Assembly (NCBI RefSeq): GCF_020595055.1
Contig: NZ_JAJDOO010000011.1
Coordinates: forward strand, 88,724 to 152,723
Reading direction: 5' to 3'
DNA length: 64,000 nt
From: Desulfosporosinus shakirovi
GTDB taxonomy: Bacteria; Bacillota; Desulfitobacteriia; Desulfitobacteriales; Desulfitobacteriaceae
The notes under the pieces are model-generated. The model was not told where the DNA came from and ran no database searches. It saw nothing but the letters and a program-made list of their open reading frames with translations. Positions 41,288 to 50,871 of this stretch are shown piece after piece. The position numbers and the translations under genes are program-made. Numbering within the stretch: position 1 is the first letter of the stretch; each line of letters opens with the position of its first letter.

Positions 41288-42265
41288 TTAACAACCTTTC
41301 ATGGCATAGCGAGGTTTTTTATCGAAGCTGTGACGTGCTTCAATGAATCTAACCGTCCCGGTCTTTCCTCGAGCCACCACAGTATGTGTTAATGCCCCTT
41401 TAGCTGTAAAGGTAACCCCTCGCACCAAGGGACCTTCGGTAATTCCAGTGGCAGCAAAAAAAACATCATCCCCGCTTACTAAGTCATCCATTGTCAACAA
41501 CTTACTGACATCATCAATTCCTAAGGCTTTCGCTCTGGCTACATCTTCCTCATTTTCCGGCCAAAGACGCCCTTGCATTTCTCCTCCAATACATCGAAGG
41601 GCTGCGGCCGCGAGAACCCCTTCAGGCGCTCCGCCTATTCCCATCATCATATCCACGCCAGTGTCTTCAAAGGCACAGGCCACAGCTGGGGAAACATCTC
41701 CGTCAGTAATAAGACGAATCCTTGCCCCACAAGCGCGCACATCCTGAATCAGCTTTTGATGTCTTGGGCGATCTAGAATCACGACCGTTATATCCTCCAT
41801 GCTTTTCCCTAACGCTTTTGCTACATTTGAGACGTTCTCGGCTACTGTAGCATCTAAGTTAATCCGCCCAACAGCTGCCGGACCTACGGCAATTTTATCC
41901 ATATACATATCCGGAGCATGCAGGAGGCATCCCTTCTTAGCTATTGCAACAACAGCTATCGCCCCAGCCATTCCTTTGGCAACAATATTTGTTCCTTCAA
42001 GAGGATCGACAGCAACGTCCAATTGGGGTTTGTCACCGTTTCCCACTCGTTCTCCAATGTATAGCATTGGAGCCTCATCCATCTCCCCTTCGCCGATTAC
42101 CACTGTACCATCCATGTGAATAGTATCAAAAACGGCCCGCATAGCTTCAACCGCCGCATTATCCGCTGCATCCTTATTCCCTAGCCCAACCCAACGCGCC
42201 GAAGCTAAGGCCGCAGCCTCAGTCACTCTAGCAAATTCCATTGTAAGTTCTCTCTCCAATTTCAA
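41288..42265 (-). CDS. glpX: Fructose-1,6-bisphosphatase class II
   Basis: Gluconeogenic phosphatase of the GlpX family, 325 residues. Metal-binding signatures are VVIGEGEMDEAPMLYIGE and DVAVDPLEGTNIVAKG, followed by GGAPEGVLAAAALRCIGGEM. TTG at 42265 is preceded by AAGGGGGAA. It lies near tal and fba, forming a sugar-phosphate cluster. Confidence 0.97.
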   Translation of the reverse strand: MKLERELTMEFARVTEAAALASARWVGLGNKDAADNAAVEAMRAVFDTIHMDGTVVIGEGEMDEAPMLYIGERVGNGDKPQLDVAVDPLEGTNIVAKGMAGAIAVVAIAKKGCLLHAPDMYMDKIAVGPAAVGRINLDATVAENVSNVAKALGKSMEDITVVILDRPRHQKLIQDVRACGARIRLITDGDVSPAVACAFEDTGVDMMMGIGGAPEGVLAAAALRCIGGEMQGRLWPENEEDVARAKALGIDDVSKLLTMDDLVSGDDVFFAATGITEGPLVRGVTFTAKGALTHTVVARGKTGTVRFIEARHSFDKKPRYAMKGC

Positions 42266-42410
42266 TTCCCCCTTAAATGCTTAACCTCTGCTTATAAAAC
42301 TATAATTATAATAATTATATAGCACATTTTAAATCTATCACCTTATTGTGACATGCTTTTAGAGGTTTTTCAACAACGATTAATATATAAAATCCTATTA
42401 AACGCATAAA

Positions 42411-42454
42411 AGTTGGCATCAACTTATCTGTGTGCAGACAGGCCAATGCCAATT
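42411..42454 (-). terminator. Terminator-like hairpin after transaldolase
   Basis: TTGGCAT (42413-42419) pairs with ATGCCAA (42446-42452), and on the minus strand the arm is followed by CTTTTATG. It lies 43 bp after the tal stop. A smaller AGGGC/GCCCT hairpin lies between at about 42466-42482. The remaining 42266-42410 is AT-rich and featureless. Confidence 0.5.
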
Positions 42455-42496
42455 TATATTAAGGAAAGGGCATAAATGGCCCTAATATTCCTATTT

Positions 42497-43135
42497 CTAT
42501 CGCTTTTTCCAATCCGCCAAGAATTTTTCAATCCCCGCATCTGTCAAGGGATGACGGAATAGCTGTCTCAAGACTCCAAAAGGAACTGTTGCAAAATCCG
42601 CTCCTATTTTAGCTGATTCAGTTACATGAACGGGATTTCGAATGCTGGCAGCAATAGTTTTGGTTGTAATTCCATGAGCCTGATAAATCTCGCAGATATT
42701 TGCTAATAAATCCAATCCATTTTCACCAATGTCATCTAGCCTACCAAGAAAAGGGCTTACATATGCGGCACCTGCCCGGGCTGCCAGTAACGCTTGGTTT
42801 GCCGTAAACACGAGTGTAACATTTGTTTTAATTCCCTTGCTGCTTAATACCTTTACGGTTTTAAGCCCCTCTTCAGTCATTGGAATCTTCACTACAATGT
42901 TTGGATGAATAGCAGCCAAGACATTTGCTTCCTGCAACATCCCTTCATGATCAAGAGCTATTACTTCTGCACTGATAGGGCCGTCAACGATCCCAACCAC
43001 CGTATTAAGAAGTTCATGAAAGTCTTTTCCTTCTTTAGCGACTAAACTGGGGTTTGTCGTCAGTCCTCCTATAACTCCCATATTCCAGGCTTGCTTAATT
43101 TCTTCAATATTTGCAGAGTCTAAAAAAAACTGCAT
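42497..43135 (-). CDS. tal: Transaldolase (small TalC/MipB family)
   Basis: A 212-residue class I aldolase-type enzyme. The Schiff-base lysine lies in [20 protein letters not shown] near residue 83. Family motifs include [33 protein letters not shown] and [17 protein letters not shown]. It probably transfers dihydroxyacetone units in the pentose phosphate pathway, although this subfamily also holds fructose-6-phosphate aldolases. The ATG at 43135 follows AAGAAGG. It lies just after fba. Confidence 0.93.
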   Translation of the reverse strand: MQFFLDSANIEEIKQAWNMGVIGGLTTNPSLVAKEGKDFHELLNTVVGIVDGPISAEVIALDHEGMLQEANVLAAIHPNIVVKIPMTEEGLKTVKVLSSKGIKTNVTLVFTANQALLAARAGAAYVSPFLGRLDDIGENGLDLLANICEIYQAHGITTKTIAASIRNPVHVTESAKIGADFATVPFGVLRQLFRHPLTDAGIEKFLADWKKR

Positions 43136-43210
43136 TCAGCTACCTTCTTTCTAAAAAGTGTATCCCTATTGGCTAACCGCCACTAACACTCTCACATCTT
43201 AAAAGGAAAA

Positions 43211-43243
43211 ATCAGCGTCCAGAGACACTCGGTCACGCCTGAT
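43211..43243 (-). terminator. Hairpin between fba and tal
   Basis: ATCAGCGT (43211-43218) pairs with ACGCCTGAT (43235-43243) with one bulge. It lies 24 bp after the fba stop on the minus strand and is followed by TTTTTCCTTTT. The loop contains AGAGACACTCGG, similar to AGGGACACTCGG in the repeat at 59.4 kb. Confidence 0.55.
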
Positions 43244-43266
43244 AACTTCAACTGAGCATGTTTCCT

Positions 43267-44121
43267 TTATGCCTTACCGGTGCTCCCAAAAATCCGGATT
43301 TTTTCGCGGATTATTGCAGTTGCGGCTTCGCGAGCCGGACCCAACATTTTTCGCGGGTCAATTTCTTTAGAATCTGCTTCAAGTACATGTCGAGCAGCCA
43401 AGACAAAGGCTTCACGAATATTAGTATCAATGTTAACTTTACAGATACCTCGTGAAATCGCCTCTCGAAGCGCTTCCTCAGGTACCCCTGATGAACCATG
43501 TAAGACTAGCGGAGTAGAAACTCGTTCCCGAATTTTTGTCAGCCGTTCAAAATCAAGTTTCGGAACCCCTTTGTATTGACCGTGAGCTGTTCCGATTGCA
43601 ATTGCCAAGGCATCCACTTGCGTTGCTTGAATAAAATACTCCGCTTCTGCCGGTTCTGTAAACAACGCCTCTCGCTCGCTGACCGTAATATCATCTTCGG
43701 TCCCACCGATTTTACCCAATTCTGCTTCTACCGAAATACCTAAAGGCCGAACAGCTTCAATCACTTTGTTGGTTAATGCAATATTATCTTCAAGAAGATG
43801 CTTAGACCCATCAATCATGACAGAAGAAAAACCATTACGTGCACACTGCATTACCTGTGCAAAACTTGTCCCATGGTCTAAGTGCAAGGCAATTGGTACG
43901 TTTGCCTTTTCGGCAGCTAATTTAGTTAAGGTTGTAATGTACTCAATTCCCGCGTATTTTATTGCACCTTGACTTGCCTGGATGATTACTGGTGCATTTT
44001 CAGCCTCAGCTGCAGCCACTATCGCCTGCACAATCTCCATATTATTACAGTTAAAAGCACCTACTGCATAATGCCCTTTTTGTGCTCGATTTAATAACTC
44101 GACCATCGATACTAACGCCAT
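43267..44121 (-). CDS. fba: Class II fructose-bisphosphate aldolase
   Basis: Zinc-dependent glycolytic and gluconeogenic aldolase, 284 residues. Metal and substrate motifs are IALHLDHGTSFAQVMQ, VEAELGKIGGTEDD, IAIGTAHGQYKG and LVLHGSSGVPEEALREAI. The ATG at 44121 follows GGAGGAGAAGAA and overlaps the upstream cysteine-rich gene by 10 bp. Spo0F lies one gene further upstream, an order shared with B. subtilis apart from the extra gene. Confidence 0.97.
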   Translation of the reverse strand: MALVSMVELLNRAQKGHYAVGAFNCNNMEIVQAIVAAAEAENAPVIIQASQGAIKYAGIEYITTLTKLAAEKANVPIALHLDHGTSFAQVMQCARNGFSSVMIDGSKHLLEDNIALTNKVIEAVRPLGISVEAELGKIGGTEDDITVSEREALFTEPAEAEYFIQATQVDALAIAIGTAHGQYKGVPKLDFERLTKIRERVSTPLVLHGSSGVPEEALREAISRGICKVNIDTNIREAFVLAARHVLEADSKEIDPRKMLGPAREAATAIIREKIRIFGSTGKA

Positions 44122-44798
44122 TTCTTCTCCTCCTCTATTGTACGTGAAACATGTTGGCCACGTAACGGACTATTGATAAGCCAAGTCTTATTCTCTTCTA
44201 AATAAACAGATTTTATTCCTTCAATTTGACGAATATTATCTGAACTGTCCGCGTAAATAACCCCCACTGCTTCACAGCATTCACAATAAAGCTCTACACG
44301 ATCCGGCAATAATTCAAACGTTAACTTATGATTTCCACAAGCACACCCTAAATCCCCTTGCCTAGCCAGACGATGAAGATAATCCAAAACCCAAAGCATT
44401 ACTTCAGGATTCTCGAACTCTTCCTCATACCCTAACTCTAAGGCTAATTCCCCAATGGATTTTTCACGCTCACGACAGGCCTGGGTGACTTTTTGCTTAG
44501 GTCCGATATACCCAACTGAAGCCCCTACATCAGGGCAAGCGAGCGGTAACGCTTCTTTCCCCCAAATTGCATGGTTGTTCAATCTCAAATAATGGGTCTC
44601 CCCACAGTAAGCACAAGCGTAAGCGATGTTGAACTGTCGTCGGTTCCTGCTGGTTAGCGACATCAGTTGACAGCCACAACCACAATGCAGATTCTTGCGT
44701 CCTTGACTAGAAAATGCAAAGAGAGAGAGGGCATAGAATTCTAGCTCCCCACATTGGGAGCATTGTATAGCAATAGTCGTATTTGTCGTTAGAATCAT
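44112..44798 (-). CDS. Cysteine-rich hypothetical protein
   Basis: I do not recognise this 228-residue protein. It contains several zinc-ribbon-like pairs: CSQCGELEFYALSLFAFSS near the start, CGCGC, CAYCGETHYLRLN, then CACG and CECC in the C-terminal third. The repeated pattern of CxxCG followed by a hydrophobic strand suggests three tandem zinc ribbons. The ATG at 44798 is 6 nt after GAGGTG. The 3' end overlaps fba by 10 bp, so the two are probably co-translated and a regulatory or chaperone-like role near aldolase is conceivable. Confidence 0.75.
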   Translation of the reverse strand: MILTTNTTIAIQCSQCGELEFYALSLFAFSSQGRKNLHCGCGCQLMSLTSRNRRQFNIAYACAYCGETHYLRLNNHAIWGKEALPLACPDVGASVGYIGPKQKVTQACREREKSIGELALELGYEEEFENPEVMLWVLDYLHRLARQGDLGCACGNHKLTFELLPDRVELYCECCEAVGVIYADSSDNIRQIEGIKSVYLEENKTWLINSPLRGQHVSRTIEEEKKWR

Positions 44799-44978
44799 AA
44801 TTCCCACCTCTTCCTACAGCTTATACTTCGTCATGGAAGAAGATTTTCCTGCCTTCCGTTAAAGAAAACTAAGGTAGCCCCAAAACCACAACGAAGGCCA
44901 AGGACGCCGAAGTCCTGGGCATTCGCCACGAGATACGTACTGTAGAAAATGTCAGTTGGCGGGAACCACTACTTAAGA
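44799..44978. other. Gap with possible repeat fragment
   Basis: The 180 bp between spo0F and the cysteine-rich gene contain CCTTCCGTTAAAG (44852-44864), a 13-nt word that recurs at 48029-48041. They also contain GGACGCCGAAGTCC, a small hairpin, and TTGGCGGGAACC. No coding signal is seen. It may be a worn copy of the intergenic repeat family. Confidence 0.3.
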
Positions 44979-45341
44979 CTATACCTCAGCTAATATATTT
45001 CTTACGCGTTCTCTCAATTCAAATAAATCAAAAGGCTTACCCAAGTAATGAAGAATTCCAAGCTCCTTAGCTTGCTCCATATTTTGAGCATCACCATAGG
45101 CAGTCATCATAATCACGCCAACTTGACGGTCTAAAGCACGAATTTGGCTTAAAGTTTCAATACCGTTCATTCCCGGCATCTTCATGTCCATCAATATAAG
45201 ATTAGGCTTGAATGTTTTAAGCATCTCAACGGCTTCTTCTCCGTCTGCAGCCATTTCAACCTCATGTTGATCCCCTCGGAAGGTCTCAAAGAGTAGGCGA
45301 CGCACACCAAGTTGGTCATCTACTATAAGAATCTTAGCCAC
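44979..45341 (-). CDS. spo0F: Spo0F-like response regulator
   Basis: A single receiver domain of 120 residues with no output domain, as in Spo0F, the phosphorelay intermediate that passes phosphate to Spo0B/Spo0A in Bacillus. The acidic pocket (ILIVDDQ), the phosphorylated Asp (NLILMDMKMPGMNGIETL), the switch Thr (VIMMTAYGD) and Lys (YLGKPFDLFEL) are all present. I prefer GTG at 45341 because AAAGGG is then 9 nt upstream; ATG at 45350 is the alternative. Position beside fba and pyrG supports Spo0F. Whether a Spo0B exists is unknown. Confidence 0.88.
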   Translation of the reverse strand: MAKILIVDDQLGVRRLLFETFRGDQHEVEMAADGEEAVEMLKTFKPNLILMDMKMPGMNGIETLSQIRALDRQVGVIMMTAYGDAQNMEQAKELGILHYLGKPFDLFELRERVRNILAEV

Positions 45342-45368
45342 TCCCCACATCCCTTTCCTTTATCTAAT

Positions 45369-46556
45369 CTAAAATGAATATTCTGTATACGTTGATGAAA
45401 CTCCTTCTTCCATAATTCGTTCTGACAAAATTCGTCCATCTTGTTTATATTTCCTATGTATCCTGGGATTCGCTACTGTCCTGCGCAACGGAATCCTAAC
45501 CTCATCTCCTAACGCGCAGTCCTGCATACCCACATCAATTACTGTAAGCTGCATACCAATCTTTCCGGCAACACGGACAGTCCGCCCCTTTAATTCTACT
45601 CGCTCTTGGCTAAGAAAAACACCTATCAAAGCCGCAAAATTTTTAATAATTATCTTAAGGAAATCGATCCATCCTTGTGGAACAAAGTGGGGAGCTAAAC
45701 CTAATCCATCTGCATACCCTGCTGGGATCACGGCGAGCTGGGTAACGGACTTCGTACGATAGATGCTTTGATACCCGACATACGTTCCTTTTGGTACTTG
45801 GCGCAGATGAACAATCCGACTTTTAGCAACCCAAGGGTCTCTTAATACTATTTTCCCGCTAAAACCCTGTCCGGGATAATGCCCAATCAATAGTGTCCCG
45901 ATACGGACAAAGTCAAGATGCCATTCAGGATAATCCAGAAAAGCAGCACTATTGCAGACGTGTTTCCAAACTGGATGAATCCCCAATTCCTCAAGACGAG
46001 CTGTGAGGAGCGTAAACTGTTCATATTGCTCTAATGTATAGCGTTTGTCCCTTTGGGCTGCTCGAGCAAAATGAGTATATACCCCAACAACCTTAAGCTG
46101 AGGAGCACTCGCCAAGTTCCTAGAGAGCTCATCCAGCTCAGATAGCCAAAATCCCGTTCTCCCCATGCCTGTCTCCAATTTGAGCTGGACTGATACATGC
46201 TGGTTCAAGTCTTCACAAACTTCATTCAACTTGGCAATTGAGGACAATTCGGTAAGCGTCAGTTGCAATCGAGCTCCAACAGCCTCCGTCCATTCCTCCT
46301 GTGTGGTTGGACCTAACACTAAAATTAGTCCCTTTATCCCATGCTTACGCAACATTAAGCCCTCTTCAACCTTGGTAACCGCAAACGCTTCACATCCAAC
46401 TCGCTCCAAGGCAAGAGCTACTTGAACCGCGCCCAAACCATAGGCATCCGCTTTTACAACTGCCATACATTTCGATTCGGGATGGAGGTGCGTAATTATT
46501 TCTTGATAATTGCTTACTATGGCATCCAAGTCCACTTCTATCCAGGTTCCAGCCAT
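45369..46556 (-). CDS. alr: Alanine racemase
   Basis: PLP-dependent enzyme making D-alanine for peptidoglycan, 395 residues. The PLP lysine is in CMAVVKADAYGLGAVQVA near residue 35. The catalytic tyrosine region reads GTYVGYQSIYRTKSVTQLAV. GRTGFW and HVCNSAAFLDYPEWHLDFVR are also family features. The C-terminal tail after about residue 365 is longer than usual. It is 4 bp downstream of a FemAB-like gene, suggesting joint expression for wall synthesis. A second alr elsewhere is possible. Confidence 0.93.
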   Translation of the reverse strand: MAGTWIEVDLDAIVSNYQEIITHLHPESKCMAVVKADAYGLGAVQVALALERVGCEAFAVTKVEEGLMLRKHGIKGLILVLGPTTQEEWTEAVGARLQLTLTELSSIAKLNEVCEDLNQHVSVQLKLETGMGRTGFWLSELDELSRNLASAPQLKVVGVYTHFARAAQRDKRYTLEQYEQFTLLTARLEELGIHPVWKHVCNSAAFLDYPEWHLDFVRIGTLLIGHYPGQGFSGKIVLRDPWVAKSRIVHLRQVPKGTYVGYQSIYRTKSVTQLAVIPAGYADGLGLAPHFVPQGWIDFLKIIIKNFAALIGVFLSQERVELKGRTVRVAGKIGMQLTVIDVGMQDCALGDEVRIPLRRTVANPRIHRKYKQDGRILSERIMEEGVSSTYTEYSF

Positions 46557-46560
46557 GGCG

Positions 46561-47643
46561 TTATCTCCTCCGCACTCGCCGTAACTTTGATATTAATCCC
46601 TTTATAACATCAGAATACAGCGGTTCTAAATGATTCCAGAGAAAATAGGTAACTGGGCGATACACTAGATCCCATTCTCCAATAAACTCAGTGTACTCCC
46701 CGTTAAACCCCTTCTTAAAGCGATAAAGTCCATAAAGCGGATTATCTTCCGTCAAGTGTCCAGGGACCCCTCGGAAATCATAAAGCGTACACCCCAACGA
46801 CTTTGCCCAGCGAATCATCTCCCACTGAATTAAGTAGTTAGGCATAACATTTCGATGAGCATTAGACGAAGCTCCATATATATACCAGGCTTTATTTCCA
46901 ATAACAAATGCCAAAGTACCAGATATGATATTCCCTTCATATTCAGCAATAAACAATTCTCCTAAGCCTACTGGCACTAAAGAATCATAAAGGTCTTCAA
47001 AATAGGAATAAGCCCGCACTAAGAAGCGGTCCCGTTCGGTAGTTTCTTTAAGAACACGATAAAAGTCCGGTAAATCATCGCGCGTCCCTTTTCGAATATG
47101 TACCCCTTTCTTCTGGGCCAGACGAATATTGTACCGTGTTTTTTGTTGCATATTACTGAGAAGAGTTTCCTCATCCGGTGAAATATCCAGACGAAACACA
47201 TACTTAGGCTGAACCCCTTCAAAACCCTTGCCACTCTCAGCAGATCTAAATCCTCTGGAAAGCAAATACTGTTCCAATTCCTTTTCAGAAGACGGCAAAT
47301 CAGGATCAACCTTGAGGAAAATCGCGCCACGCGATTTTGCTAACTTACGAATCTCAGCCAAAACCAAATCAAACAACTCGACGTTCTTCCAGTCAACCAC
47401 CGGTCCACGAGAAGCATAAAAGATAGGGATTCCTACAACGGGAATCTTCCGCTCAAGAATAGAGACCGCCGCCACAATTTCACTGCCCTCTTCAACAACC
47501 AGTCTCCAGGGCACCCATCCCGTCCTGCTCTTAATCTCTCCCCACTCCCAAGACTGGAGTACATGCCCCTTCGAATGTTTAGCTAAAAACTCATTAAAGC
47601 GTGTATGTTCATTTTTATCGATCCACCTAGCAACATAGGTCAT
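46561..47643 (-). CDS. FemAB/FemX family peptidoglycan bridge aminoacyltransferase
   Basis: A 360-residue protein made of two GNAT-like domains. VLQSWEWGEIKSRTGWVPWR lies near the N-terminus and MQQKTRYNIRLAQKKGVHIR in the middle. The end carries LGCTLYDFRGVPG and YRFKKGFNGEYTEFIGEWD. Family members use aminoacyl-tRNA to add residues to lipid II or resistance-type bridges. The ATG at 47643 follows GAGGAAGGGG. The gene upstream in the operon appears to have been lost (see the remnant at 47663). The amino acid added is unknown. Confidence 0.9.
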   Translation of the reverse strand: MTYVARWIDKNEHTRFNEFLAKHSKGHVLQSWEWGEIKSRTGWVPWRLVVEEGSEIVAAVSILERKIPVVGIPIFYASRGPVVDWKNVELFDLVLAEIRKLAKSRGAIFLKVDPDLPSSEKELEQYLLSRGFRSAESGKGFEGVQPKYVFRLDISPDEETLLSNMQQKTRYNIRLAQKKGVHIRKGTRDDLPDFYRVLKETTERDRFLVRAYSYFEDLYDSLVPVGLGELFIAEYEGNIISGTLAFVIGNKAWYIYGASSNAHRNVMPNYLIQWEMIRWAKSLGCTLYDFRGVPGHLTEDNPLYGLYRFKKGFNGEYTEFIGEWDLVYRPVTYFLWNHLEPLYSDVIKGLISKLRRVRRR

Positions 47644-47662
47644 CGGTTCAGTCCCCTTCCTC

Positions 47663-47755
47663 TCACCATTCTTTCCATGGTTTTACTCCTCTAATCAGTA
47701 ACTCAATATTATCAATAGCTTGGCCGTCACCAAACCACTGGCGAAGGCAGCAGCC
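47663..47755 (-). pseudogene. 3' remnant of a lost gene upstream of the Fem gene
   Basis: In the minus frame ending at TGA 47663-47665 the last 30 codons include RQWFGDGQAIDNIELLIRG and then VKPWKEW. The FGDGxAxxxI pattern resembles the extreme C-terminus of UDP-GlcNAc 2-epimerase-type proteins (compare YGDGTAATRI at the end of WecB here). The frame is closed by a stop at 47756, and a repeat element begins 15 bp further. No start or ribosome site is present. It is probably the tail of a gene truncated when the repeat-bearing DNA arrived; this is inference. Confidence 0.4.
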
Positions 47756-47770
47756 TTAGTTGACTTATTC

Positions 47771-47880
47771 GCTTGCCATGACTTGCACAAGACGTTCGAG
47801 GTTAATAGCACTGCCATAAATGGCAAGAAGGGACCTTCTAGAAAGTAATAACGATAAATTATACTTTATTGGCTTAGTAC
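47771..47880 (+). repeat. Structured intergenic repeat (copy C)
   Basis: CTTGCCAT (47772-47779) pairs with ATGGCAAG (47820-47827) around GACTTGCACAAGACGTTCGA and GGTTAATAG. This resembles the cores at 4702-4729 and 59461-59488. It continues GAAGGGACCTT and ATAAATTATACTTT, as in copy D at 21.7 kb. The rest of the long gap (47881-48339) is described separately. Confidence 0.6.
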
Positions 47881-48339
47881 ACAGGAAGAGTTCGTGCCAG
47901 ACCCTTAATCTAGGGTTTAGCAGAACTCTCCTAAGTCAAATTATGATTTCAATATATGCACATCGAACTTTCAATACTGCCATTGTTCATTGCCCCATTC
48001 TAATTCCCACGTAAGCATAAAAAATCAACCTTCCGTTAAAGCAACCCCCAATGCTGGGCAGTGTACAAGTCCCCTGCCGTTATTGAGCCACGAGCCCCTT
48101 CTCGCCGTCCGCGGCTACAGGGGCACTAGACCCATCCATGGTCGTCAGACGACGTCACAGGACGTGCCTTGTGCAGGGTACGCCATGGACGGCCTTGCGC
48201 ACTCTGCCGACTCATCTGGCACGATAGTCTCCAGTGGAGATTATCGCCGAAGGATGAACCCCGCCCCCCAAAGCCAAGAGCTTTAACGGTTAGTTTGCTC
48301 TGCGTCTTAGGCACTGAGCGCTGTGTCCCACAAGTCCTC
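47881..48339. other. Gene-free stretch before pyrG end, partly GC-rich
   Basis: No protein or RNA family is recognised. Bases 48028-48300 are clearly GC-richer than the neighbours and full of short palindromes, for example CGTCAGACGACGTC near 48139 and GTACGCCATGGACGGCC near 48178. They share CCTTCCGTTAAAG with 44852-44864 and GGCTACAGGGGCACT-like wording with GGCTGCAGGGACACT at 59.4 kb. Short reading frames here have no ribosome sites. It is best read as accumulated repeat material. Confidence 0.4.
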
Positions 48340-49950
<1,611 letters not shown>

Positions 49951-49985
49951 TCAGACCTTTAAATGTAAACAAGTTCCTCTATTTC

Positions 49986-50072
49986 TCAAGCAGAAGATAT
50001 ATTCCTTACCAGACTATCTTCTGCAACAAAACACATAAATAAAGCTAGTCCGAGAGCCGCACTAGCTTTATT
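49986..50072 (-). promoter_or_regulatory. pyrG leader hairpins
   Basis: Between promoter and gene the leader can form two hairpins: AATAAAGCTAGT/ACTAGCTTTATT (50038-50049 and 50061-50072), then GCAGAAGATA/TATCTTCTGC (around 49990-50025). pyrG is controlled by CTP-sensitive attenuation in B. subtilis. Here the first hairpin is followed by TATGTGTTTTG rather than a clean U-tract, so attenuation is only a suggestion. Confidence 0.4.
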
Positions 50073-50166
50073 TTTTCGGTCAGAAAAGACTATGCTTTGT
50101 GTAAGGGTGCAACCAAGACAAACGACTTCAACACGTGAGCTAAGTTTTCTTTTATCTTCCTGTTCT

Positions 50167-50195
50167 ATTTTAGCTAGACTTATAAAGGATGTCAA
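50167..50195 (-). promoter_or_regulatory. pyrG: Sigma-A-type promoter of pyrG
   Basis: On the minus strand TTGACA (50195-50190), a 17-nt spacer, and TAAAAT (50172-50167) give a near-perfect vegetative promoter. Transcription should start near 50160, giving a leader of about 230 nt. It lies between the rpoE terminator and pyrG in the gene-free gap 49933-50371; nothing else stands out there. Confidence 0.8.
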
Positions 50196-50252
50196 GATAA
50201 AGGACATCTGACACCAAAAAAGTGGTTCCCTGAATTACCTATCGCTTAAAAA

Positions 50253-50287
50253 CAAGACCCCCTCTCATAAATGATGAAGGGGTCTTG
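50253..50287 (-). terminator. Intrinsic terminator of rpoE
   Basis: CAAGACCCC (50253-50261) pairs with GGGGTCTTG (50279-50287); on the minus strand TTTTTAAGCG follows. Confidence 0.8.
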
Positions 50288-50371
50288 ATCATCGACTGAG
50301 CTTCATTAAATTCGCCGCAAATGTGCTAAACATTTAGCATCCGAGTGAACTTTCTTTTCTGCGATTGTGAA

Positions 50372-50779
50372 CTACCACTTTTCTCCGCGTTGCCCTTCAT
50401 CGGTTTCATCAAATACGTCTTCGCTTTCCGAACTGTCTTCATCTAAGGGATCTTCCTCTAATTCTTCTGTATCTAACTTGTCATCTTCATCCAAAGACGC
50501 TCTGTTCATCAAAGCGACCGCAGGCGAACGACGAGGCATTTTCGCAGGTTCCCAAACCTTAAGACCCCATTCACCTCGCCCAATAAATGTGAATCTGGTA
50601 TCCAGATTAATCTGAGTGAGTGCCGCTGCAATCCGTATAGCCTCCTGAGAAATCCCTAAACGTCGAAGTACTTCTTCGATTAAGTTTTGATAATGCATGG
50701 GATTACCCTGAGCTTTTAAAACCTCATAAGCTATATCTGCTTCCGTCGGCTTATCTTTTTTACTTAAAGAGTGGGTCAA
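50372..50779 (-). CDS. rpoE: RNA polymerase delta subunit
   Basis: Firmicutes-specific accessory subunit that speeds RNA polymerase recycling. The 135-residue protein has an N-terminal HARE-HTH-type domain (about 10-80, TEADIAYEVLKAQGNPMHYQ and RFTFIGRGEWGLKVW). A very acidic, probably disordered tail follows (about 95-135, rich in DE). TTG at 50779 has GGTGGAG 5 nt upstream. It lies upstream of pyrG as in B. subtilis. Confidence 0.92.
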   Translation of the reverse strand: MTHSLSKKDKPTEADIAYEVLKAQGNPMHYQNLIEEVLRRLGISQEAIRIAAALTQINLDTRFTFIGRGEWGLKVWEPAKMPRRSPAVALMNRASLDEDDKLDTEELEEDPLDEDSSESEDVFDETDEGQRGEKW

Positions 50780-50871
50780 AAAACTCCACCGCCCTTCGTC
50801 GTTTTGAATATCACTATATTCGGCCCACCCCTAAATATTTCCTGCTTATCGAAACTTTAAACATAATAAAT

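Noticed and set aside
49986..50207. Minus-strand 73-codon frame before pyrG
   Set aside because: It begins within the pyrG promoter spacer and reads through the leader hairpins; there is no ribosome site.
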